7,164 nt of DNA from Oscillospiraceae bacterium. Lineage in GTDB: Bacteria > Bacillota > Clostridia > Oscillospirales > Oscillospiraceae. Below, in pieces: positions 1 through 5,193 of this stretch. The position numbers and the translations under genes are program-made. The stretch covers positions 1 to 7,164 of the forward strand of contig JAFYUG010000006.1 in NCBI GenBank assembly GCA_017558545.1, read 5' to 3'. Each line of letters opens with the position of its first letter. Position 1 is the stretch's first letter. The notes beneath the pieces are model-generated. The model worked only from the letters and a program-made list of their open reading frames with translations. It did no database searches and was not told the DNA's origin.

Positions 1-41
1 CGCTATTGCGAAAGTCCTTTTTGGATTTATTAAGTTCTGCC

Positions 42-851
42 TTAGCCAAGAAGAGCGGACTGGCCGTGGGCATAGACATAGCCGGTGCCGCCGGCAACAT
101 ACATACGGTGGCCGGTAACATAGGCGGAGAGGTCGGAAGCGAAGAACAGAGCAACGCCTGCGATATCCTCGGGAGTGCCCATACGGTTCATGGGAACCTC
201 GGTGTAAGCAATCTTGTTGAAGGTTGCCTGTCTGGCCTCAGCCTGTTCGGGGGTGAAGAGCTCATCCCAGAAAGGAGTTACGATGGGGCCGGGCATGATG
301 CAGTTAACGCGGATGCCGAGAGGAGCAAGATCCATTGCCAGGTTAACGGTGAGGGACTCAACGCCGCCCTTTGCCATGTGATACTCATAGGCGGGGGTGG
401 TGGGGTTGAATGCGCCGTTGGAGGAGCAGAGGATGATGTTGCCCTTCTTGCGTTCCTTCATGTGGGGAACAACTGCGTTTACCATGTTGAATGCGCCCTT
501 GAGGTTAACATCGATGGTGATGTTGAAGGTCTCCTCGGGGGAGAGGCCGGAGTTGCCGTCGAAGGTTCTGCCGGCGTAGTTGGCCAGAATATCAATCTTA
601 CCGAACTCTTCAAGAGTCTTTTCAACGATGTAGAGGCAATCTTCGTTGTTCTGAATACGCAGGGGAGCGTAGTAGCGGGCTACGCCGCCTTCGGCCTCGA
701 TGGCCTCAACAACAGCCTTGCCCTTCTTCTCGCTGGTGCCGCCGATGATAACAACGGCGCCTTCTCTTGCAAAATATTTAGCGGTAGCTTCGCCCATGCC
801 GCTGGTGCCGCCGGCGATGATGGCTACCTGACCCTTAAGCATATCTTTCAT
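42..851 (-). CDS. SDR-family NAD(P)-dependent oxidoreductase
   Basis: This 269-residue protein is a classical short-chain dehydrogenase/reductase, slightly longer than the usual ~250. The Rossmann glycine motif is AGGTSGMG (residues 13-20, with Ala for the usual first Thr), the structural NNAG motif appears as NYAG (91-94), and the catalytic tetrad is Asn116, Ser144, Tyr157 and Lys161 (YHMAK). A PG motif at 187-188 is also typical. It should act in the cytosol, interconverting a hydroxyl and a carbonyl group with NAD(H) or NADP(H); the substrate cannot be read from the sequence. Translation starts at the ATG at 849-851, 8 nt after a strong AGGAGAG site; the next Met (residue 4) is less well placed. 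It is the third gene of a probable operon, 18 bp after the B12 mutase, so it probably handles a hydroxy or oxo compound before or after the rearrangement. No terminator is visible in the 41 bp after its stop, so the operon may continue out of the window. The family call is secure; the pathway role is inference. Confidence 0.93.
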   Translation of the reverse strand: MKDMLKGQVAIIAGGTSGMGEATAKYFAREGAVVIIGGTSEKKGKAVVEAIEAEGGVARYYAPLRIQNNEDCLYIVEKTLEEFGKIDILANYAGRTFDGNSGLSPEETFNITIDVNLKGAFNMVNAVVPHMKERKKGNIILCSSNGAFNPTTPAYEYHMAKGGVESLTVNLAMDLAPLGIRVNCIMPGPIVTPFWDELFTPEQAEARQATFNKIAYTEVPMNRMGTPEDIAGVALFFASDLSAYVTGHRMYVAGGTGYVYAHGQSALLG

Positions 852-869
852 AAGAAAATCTCTCCTTTT

Positions 870-2822
870 TTACTTTACAAGTCTGCCCTTGGCCTCAAGA
901 TCCTTGCAAAGGTCAAGGATGGTGGTCTCGATGGGAGACTCGGGGGGATAGACGTGGTCAAAGCCGATGGCCTTGAACTTCTTTTCGTCGTCGGCGAAGT
1001 CATGCTTGCCAACGCCGAGGATACCGCCGATGGAGAGGATGATATCGTCAAGACCTGCCTCGATGCACTTATCGCGGAAGCCCTGGCAATCCTGCTCTGC
1101 CATACCGTAGAGGGAGCTGACGAACATTGCGTCTGCATTGGTCTCCAGAGCTGCGCTGATGAATTCTTCAGCGGAGGTCTGAGCGCCCATGGCAACAACG
1201 TTGAAGCCCTGCTCGCGGAGAACGCGGCTTATGAGCTTGGTGCCGATGACGTGGGAGTCAACGCCGATGGTACCGGTAACAACGGTGGGAGGATTCTTCT
1301 TGATGGCTTCGGCATACTCGTTGGGCTGCTCTTCCTCGTAGTTGATCTCCTCGATGGGATCGATGAGGGTGCCCTTGGAGAGGGTGAAGAAGTCAGCGAT
1401 GGAAACCTTGTAGTCCATCTTGCGCTTTTCATACTCTTCGCGCTCTGCAATCTTGCCGCGCTCATACTCGCGAACTTCCTGAGGAATGGGAACGTTGCCG
1501 TATTCAAGATAGCGAACAGCGCCGTGGAGGTCGCGAACGCCGAGGGTGTTGTCCTGCAGATGCTGGCTGATGGAGAAGGGGCAGTCCAGAACGCCGGTCT
1601 CAAGAGCCTTTACGATACCGACAGCAACGTCGCCTTCGCCAAGTTCCATGACCTTGTCAACGATGGCAGCAACAGCCATGTAGCACATACGCTCTTCGAG
1701 GTCGATGTCCTTGGACTCGATCTGGAAGTTCTGCTGGCGAACAACGTTGTAGATCCAGTTGGCGCTGCGGTAAGTCTGCTTGTGGGACTCAAGAGAGGGA
1801 ACGCCGATAGCTTCGTCGATGGTCTTGACGGAGCAGGCGGGAACATTGGCGAGAGCGCCCAGCATTGCGGTGTAGTTGATGTAACCGAATGCCATGCCGA
1901 CATCTCTGGGGAAGGAATAGAGGAAGCTCTGGTTGGCGATGATGCCGGGGATTTCGCAGTCGGCGTGGCCGTACTTATCCAGCATATCTCTGTAAACGCG
2001 CTCAGCTGCGCGGAATTCGCCAAGGTCCTGAGCGATGTTGCCGTTGAAGTTAAGCATGGGGGAGAAGCTCTTTGCGCCCTGACCTGCAGAGAGGAGAGCT
2101 TCAAGAATTTCGCAGGCGATGCCTACATAGGTGGGGATAACGCCGTTGGCCAGCCAGCCGTGGGTGGCGTGGTTGATGATGTGGCCGCGCTCTGCATAGT
2201 AACCGGAAAGACGGGCGGAATACTGAGCGGTGGCAACGCATTCCTGGGGCGAAGCGCGCTTATCGTAACCTGCTACCCAACCGAACATACTCTGGGGAAT
2301 AGCGCTGATACCGGAAGCGAAGCTCATCTCAGCGATGAAGGCCTGGCCTTCCTTGGAGCTTCTGGAGTCGAAAGCGCCAACGCAGGATTCGATAACCTTA
2401 CGGGTGTTCTTAACGCCGTGGTTGATGATGGGGAAGCCGTTGAGCTTTGCAACGCCGGTGCGGTTACTCTCGTCGAGAGCCTGCTGAGCCAGGTCAAAGC
2501 GCATGTTGCGGCTGTAGGAGTCGGTGGTGAAGGGGAACATATAGACGTCAACGTCGTTAAGTCCCTGCAGAAGCTCGATTTCCTGCTCCAGAATGGGGGT
2601 ACCGGAACGGGGGTACAGGCTGGTCTTCTTCTCAGCCTTGTACTTTTTGAGCATCTTGTTCATGTTCTTGTGGTCGGGAAGGCTCTTGTTATAGGCAACT
2701 GCCTCTTCAAGGTCGATTTCCTTACCGGTGGGCCATGCGCTGATAACCTGTTCGTGCTTCTTCAGAAACTCGTCTTCAGGCATCTTGACGTCGCGTACAT
2801 AAATCTGACTGTTATCAAGCAT
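870..2822 (-). CDS. Fused B12-dependent mutase, glutamate mutase (GlmE-GlmS) family
   Basis: This 650-residue protein joins the two subunits of glutamate mutase in one chain. Residues ~15-488 match the catalytic barrel GlmE/MutE (WPTGKE at 30-35, LNGFP at 127-131), residues ~489-513 are a charged linker and 514-650 match the cobalamin subunit GlmS/MutS. Base-off B12 binding is shown by DSHVIG (522-527, lower-ligand His524), SSLYG (569-573) and GG (599-600). Aligned by eye to Clostridium cochlearium MutE as I remember it, the substrate arginines 66/100/149 are kept as Arg72/Arg105/Arg154, Tyr181 as Tyr186, and the cofactor residues Lys326/Glu330 as Lys333/Glu337. The amino-group contacts Glu171 and Tyr177 become Pro176 and Trp182. 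The family reaction is an adenosylcobalamin radical carbon-skeleton rearrangement in the cytosol. I infer a dicarboxylate substrate lacking the amino group; 2-methyleneglutarate mutase is a one-chain precedent. The start at 2820-2822 follows AAAGGA by about 9 nt. No reactivase gene (glmL/mutL) is in the window. The family is near certain, the substrate unknown. Confidence 0.93.
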   Translation of the reverse strand: MLDNSQIYVRDVKMPEDEFLKKHEQVISAWPTGKEIDLEEAVAYNKSLPDHKNMNKMLKKYKAEKKTSLYPRSGTPILEQEIELLQGLNDVDVYMFPFTTDSYSRNMRFDLAQQALDESNRTGVAKLNGFPIINHGVKNTRKVIESCVGAFDSRSSKEGQAFIAEMSFASGISAIPQSMFGWVAGYDKRASPQECVATAQYSARLSGYYAERGHIINHATHGWLANGVIPTYVGIACEILEALLSAGQGAKSFSPMLNFNGNIAQDLGEFRAAERVYRDMLDKYGHADCEIPGIIANQSFLYSFPRDVGMAFGYINYTAMLGALANVPACSVKTIDEAIGVPSLESHKQTYRSANWIYNVVRQQNFQIESKDIDLEERMCYMAVAAIVDKVMELGEGDVAVGIVKALETGVLDCPFSISQHLQDNTLGVRDLHGAVRYLEYGNVPIPQEVREYERGKIAEREEYEKRKMDYKVSIADFFTLSKGTLIDPIEEINYEEEQPNEYAEAIKKNPPTVVTGTIGVDSHVIGTKLISRVLREQGFNVVAMGAQTSAEEFISAALETNADAMFVSSLYGMAEQDCQGFRDKCIEAGLDDIILSIGGILGVGKHDFADDEKKFKAIGFDHVYPPESPIETTILDLCKDLEAKGRLVK

Positions 2823-2848
2823 TTGATTACATCCTTTCTGTATAGCCT

Positions 2849-2894
2849 AAAAAAAGCATTTACCAGTGGAGAGAGCTTGCGCTCCCTCCACTGG
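2849..2894 (-). terminator. Intercistronic hairpin plus U-tract between adh and mutase genes
   Basis: Arms at 2863-2876 and 2881-2894 form a continuous 14-bp stem in minus-strand RNA, with one G-U wobble (2872/2885) and a GCAA tetraloop closed by C-G, a stable GNRA type. On the plus strand the same position would be an A-C mismatch and the loop TTGC, so the structure fits the minus transcript. A run of seven U (2849-2855) follows, but 7 nt after the stem rather than directly. That argues for a leaky terminator or a stem protecting the dehydrogenase mRNA 3' end, rather than a full stop. It lies in the 96-bp gap between two genes of the same direction, so it may set a higher level of the dehydrogenase than of the mutase and SDR. 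Confidence 0.7.
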
Positions 2895-2918
2895 AATAGG
2901 GATCATCTTGATTAGGAA

Positions 2919-4121
2919 TTAGCCCCAGTTGTTCTCGTCGTAAGCGCGGGAAACGATGTCGGCAACCAGTTCCTTGGTTACGGGCATGGGAGGAGGTGCG
3001 ATACCGCCGAAGCCCTTGATTTCCATTTCTACCTGCATAACAACTTCATCGGGAACCTTCTCAAGGAGTTCTTCCTTCTTCAGGCCGAGAGCAGCCATGC
3101 CGGGCAGGTTGACCTTGCGGAGCAGGTCGGAAGCTGCCTGATATGCAAGAGCGCCGATTTCTTCGCCGGTTGCGCCTTCGGGAACTTCGGTGCCCAGGCA
3201 CTCGGTGATGTACTTAACCTTCTCAGGCTGTGCGGGAGCGATGGCCTGCAGAACCTGGGGCAGGGTGACGGAGCAGCCGTGACCATGGGGAACATGGAAC
3301 TTTGCGCCGAGAGAACGGCCGATGTCATGGCAGAGGTGGCAGAAGGGGCCGGACATAGCCATGCCGCCGAGGGTGGCAGCCAGCATCATGCCTTCGCGAG
3401 CTTCCAGATTGCTGCCGTCTTCATAAGCGGCAACGAGATACTTACCAACAAGGCGGATGCCTTCGCGGCCGAGAATGGTGCTGAGGCTGTTGGCCATTGC
3501 GGAGGTATAGGACTCGAAGCAGTGGCAGAAAGCGTCAAGGCCGGTGGTGGCGGTGACATACTTGGGCAGACCGAGGGTGAGCTCGGGGTCAACAATACCG
3601 AGGTTTACAGCGCAGCCAACGCCTGCGATGTTGGTCTTGATGCCAAGCTCGGTGTTGGTGATGGTGCCGCCGGGAGTGCATTCACTGCCGGTACCTGCGG
3701 TGGTGGGGATAACTATGAGGGGAACGCTGGGCACGGTGACAACACCGGTGCGGCCAAAGTACTGACGGAGGGGAGGAGGATTCTTGATGAGCAGCTTAAC
3801 GCCCTTTGCGGTGTCCATGGAGCTGCCGCCGCCGAGACCAACAACGCCGTCAACGCCTTCGTTGATAGCGAGAATGCCGGCCTTCTCAACGGACCAATCG
3901 GGGGGATCGGCGATAACTTCGTCGAAGGTGATAACCTCGAGGCCTGCTTCTTCGATGGAAGCGATAACCTTATCGGCAATACCTGCGGCCTTGATGCCCT
4001 GGTCATAAACAACCATGATCTTGGTGCAGCCGAATTCCTTGAGCTTCTTACCGGTCATCTTGGCGGAGCCGGAACCGAAGAGGATGGGGTTTGGAGTGTG
4101 AAATACAGTTTCCATAGCCAT
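2919..4121 (-). CDS. Iron-containing (group III) alcohol dehydrogenase
   Basis: This 400-residue protein has the normal length of the Fe-ADH family, which interconverts alcohols and aldehydes or ketones with NAD(P)(H). The N-terminal nucleotide-binding half carries GLGGGSSMDTAK (95-106) and PTTAGTGSE (139-147). The C-terminal helical half carries metal ligands Asp196 and His200 (in TGLDAFCH), His265 and His279 (in VPHG), with the same spacings as E. coli FucO. The histidine usually found four residues after the third ligand is Arg269. Cysteines 199, 201, 261 and 264 flank the ligand positions, which is unusual. The ATG at 4119-4121 follows AAGGAG by 5 nt; a second Met at residue 3 is too far from that site. 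It is the first gene of the leftward operon with the B12 mutase and SDR, so it probably processes a hydroxy or oxo compound of that pathway. The particular alcohol cannot be named; known members use lactaldehyde, 4-hydroxybutyrate, butanol and others. Confidence 0.95.
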   Translation of the reverse strand: MAMETVFHTPNPILFGSGSAKMTGKKLKEFGCTKIMVVYDQGIKAAGIADKVIASIEEAGLEVITFDEVIADPPDWSVEKAGILAINEGVDGVVGLGGGSSMDTAKGVKLLIKNPPPLRQYFGRTGVVTVPSVPLIVIPTTAGTGSECTPGGTITNTELGIKTNIAGVGCAVNLGIVDPELTLGLPKYVTATTGLDAFCHCFESYTSAMANSLSTILGREGIRLVGKYLVAAYEDGSNLEAREGMMLAATLGGMAMSGPFCHLCHDIGRSLGAKFHVPHGHGCSVTLPQVLQAIAPAQPEKVKYITECLGTEVPEGATGEEIGALAYQAASDLLRKVNLPGMAALGLKKEELLEKVPDEVVMQVEMEIKGFGGIAPPPMPVTKELVADIVSRAYDENNWG

Positions 4122-4159
4122 TTTATCTCCTTATTAAATAAATATAAAACATTTTTTAT

Positions 4160-4200
4160 CGCGGTTTTTCGCCCGAACCGAGCTTTCCGCGTCGGGTGAA
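4160..4200 (-). other. GC-rich foldable leader element upstream of the Fe-ADH gene
   Basis: In minus-strand RNA, CGCGG (4187-4191) can pair with CCGCG (4160-4164) around an inner hairpin GCUCG-GUU-CGGGC with one G-U pair. Alternatively UUCACCCGA (4192-4200) can pair with UCGGGCGAA (4168-4176) with one A-C mismatch. The two folds share bases and exclude each other. The stretch is an isolated GC-rich block in AT-rich DNA, starting about 40 bp upstream of the dehydrogenase start codon. No U-tract follows, so it is not a terminator in this direction. It does not match a riboswitch class that I know. A regulatory role is a guess from position and pairing only. Confidence 0.3.
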
Positions 4201-4272
4201 AAGAGGCAAATTTGCTGCTGAAAAAATAAGCCCAATTCCCCATATCATAGTTTAGAATAGACGGCGTAATAA

Positions 4273-4290
4273 TGCAAGTAATGCATTGCA
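4273..4290. promoter_or_regulatory. Inverted repeat TGCAA-N8-TTGCA, candidate operator for the adh operon
   Basis: The half-sites TGCAA (4273-4277) and TTGCA (4286-4290) are perfect reverse complements around an 8-bp spacer, and the perfect palindrome AATGCATT (4280-4287) overlaps the right half. It lies some 30 bp downstream of the TATAAT-type leftward -10 (4324-4329), where a bound protein could block transcription. If the alternative leftward -10 TATGAT (4244-4249) is used instead, the repeat sits just upstream of that promoter's -35 region, which would suit an activator. The cognate regulator is not known. Confidence 0.35.
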
Positions 4291-4323
4291 ATAATGAGCT
4301 GAAAGCTGAAATTTTACAATTTA

Positions 4324-4352
4324 ATTATATGAAAAATCACGAATGGTTTAAA
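4324..4352 (-). promoter_or_regulatory. Candidate sigma-A promoter for the adh-mutase-SDR operon
   Basis: On the minus strand a perfect TATAAT (4324-4329) lies 17 bp downstream of TTTAAA (4347-4352, four of six bases of TTGACA). Transcription would start near 4316-4318 and give a leader of almost 200 nt before the dehydrogenase. The region is very AT-rich, so a chance match is possible. A second candidate leftward -10, TATGAT at 4244-4249, has only a poor -35. Confidence 0.4.
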
Positions 4353-4422
4353 TCATAATTTAATTAAATGCCAAAAATAATGATAAAATTTTTGCATAAA
4401 ATGTATGCTTTTTACGTGGAAA

Positions 4423-4443
4423 AAGAGTGTGCTAACCACTCTT
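4423..4443. promoter_or_regulatory. Perfect 7-bp inverted repeat overlapping the thiF-like -35 box
   Basis: AAGAGTG (4423-4429) and CACTCTT (4437-4443) are exact reverse complements separated by 7 bp. The right arm overlaps the first two bases of the -35 box at 4442-4447, a classic position for a repressor operator. There is no T-run after it, so a terminator role is unlikely. The binding protein is unknown. Confidence 0.4.
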
Positions 4444-4470
4444 GCCATTTGTCGGCGCGGAGGATATACT
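4442..4470 (+). promoter_or_regulatory. Sigma-A promoter of the thiF-like/desulfidase operon
   Basis: TTGCCA (4442-4447) and TATACT (4465-4470) are each one base from consensus and separated by exactly 17 bp. Transcription should start near 4476-4478, giving a leader of about 32 nt that contains the AAGGAG ribosome binding site at 4495-4500. Confidence 0.7.
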
Positions 4471-4508
4471 ATTGGTAAGTAAGTCCCCTTTAAAAAGGAG
4501 CGAAGAGC

Positions 4509-5180
4509 ATGGAAAAGAGATTTGAAAGAAATATTCCCGCCATAAGCGAGGCTGAGCAGGCCTTGCTGAAAACCAGGCATGCCGCAATTATAGGCTGCGG
4601 CGGTCTTGGAGGATATATCATAGAGTTTCTCGCCCGCTCCGGCATAGGAGCTCTCACTGTTGTGGACGGGGACTGCTTCGACGAAACAAACCTAAACCGC
4701 CAGACTCTCGCCCTGCCCGCCCTTGTAGGCTGCGGCAAGGCCGAAGCCGCTGAAAAGCGCATAAATGCCATAGATGCGAATATTAAGGTAAAAAGAGTGG
4801 ATGAATTTTTCACCGCCGAAAATGCGGAGGAAATTCTCGCCGATGTGGACATAGTCATGGATGCGCTGGATAACATAGCCTCCCGCCTTGTGCTGGAAGA
4901 TGAGTGCGCCAAAAGAGGTATAAGCCTTGTCCACGGCGCAATTCAGGGCTGGATGGCTCAGGTGTGCGTGGTGCGCCCCGGCAGCGGAATGCTCCATAGT
5001 TATTATGGAAATGCGGCAGGCCATGGCAGCAAAAGTGTTCTGCCACATGTGCCTCCCTTCTGCGCGGCCATGCAAAGCGGCGAGGCCATCAAGCATCTTT
5101 GCGGCAGACCCACGGAGATAGAAGGCCGGCTTCTCATAGCCGATTTGCAGGCTATGGAGTTTTTCGACATAGAGATATAA
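4509..5180 (+). CDS. ThiF/MoeB/HesA-family E1-like adenylating protein
   Basis: This 223-residue protein belongs to the E1-like superfamily, which uses ATP to adenylate the C-terminus of a ubiquitin-like sulfur carrier (ThiS, MoaD) or another carboxylate. It shows the nucleotide-binding GCGGLGG (29-35), the acidic VVDGD (51-55), the NLNRQ arginine-finger motif (61-65, Arg64), Lys77 in GKAEA and the Mg/ATP aspartate Asp121 in DALDN. Cys185 (PPFC) lies roughly where the family's crossover-loop cysteine is expected. The paired CxxC zinc motifs of MoeB and ThiF are absent, and the protein is shorter than both. The ATG at 4509 follows AAGGAG by 8 nt. The next gene, 13 bp downstream, is a cysteine desulfidase family member, so a role in sulfur transfer is plausible. 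No sulfur-carrier gene is present in the window. The family is clear, but assignment to ThiF, MoeB or another branch is not possible here. Confidence 0.9.
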   Translation: MEKRFERNIPAISEAEQALLKTRHAAIIGCGGLGGYIIEFLARSGIGALTVVDGDCFDETNLNRQTLALPALVGCGKAEAAEKRINAIDANIKVKRVDEFFTAENAEEILADVDIVMDALDNIASRLVLEDECAKRGISLVHGAIQGWMAQVCVVRPGSGMLHSYYGNAAGHGSKSVLPHVPPFCAAMQSGEAIKHLCGRPTEIEGRLLIADLQAMEFFDIEI

Positions 5181-5193
5181 ACGGAGATAAACT

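Larger units (their letters stand above)
4122..4508. other. Divergent intergenic regulatory region (387 bp)
   Basis: This AT-rich region separates the leftward dehydrogenase operon from the rightward thiF-like operon. I see no protein-coding gene in it. It holds a good rightward promoter (4442-4470), a candidate leftward promoter (4324-4352), two operator-like inverted repeats (4273-4290 and 4423-4443) and a GC-rich foldable stretch in the leftward leader (4160-4200). It also has a weaker inverted repeat, GCATA-N5-TATGC (4394-4408), a 10-bp direct repeat AATTTAATTA at 4318-4327 and 4357-4366, and a tandem GCTGAAA pair (4298-4311). No cobalamin riboswitch B12-box was recognised despite the B12-dependent gene in the operon. 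Confidence 0.7.

Noticed and set aside
1..41. Start of a fourth leftward gene or a terminator after the SDR gene
   Set aside because: An AAAAAGGA-like site is visible on the minus strand near 14-21, but no start codon follows before the edge and no hairpin is present.
6..2915. A 969-codon open frame on the plus strand spanning the SDR and mutase genes
   Set aside because: It is codon-aligned antisense to both real genes and open only because they lack TTA, CTA and TCA codons. Its translation is low-complexity Gly/Ala/Val/Asp-rich and resembles no family, while the opposite strand encodes clear enzymes with ribosome sites.
3279..4199. A 306-codon plus-strand open frame opposite the Fe-ADH gene
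   Set aside because: Same codon-aligned antisense effect; no ribosome site and no recognisable domain.
4122..4330. Possible cobalamin riboswitch upstream of the B12-dependent operon
   Set aside because: I looked for the B12-box and the long multi-stem layout on the minus strand and found neither.
4318..4366. Direct repeat AATTTAATTA (two copies) as an iteron or attachment site
   Set aside because: Only two copies of a pure A/T motif in AT-rich DNA; nothing else suggests an origin or integration site.
4394..4408. GCATA-N5-TATGC inverted repeat as a further operator or terminator
   Set aside because: The arms are short, the flanks are AT-rich and it lines up with no promoter box, so chance is likely.
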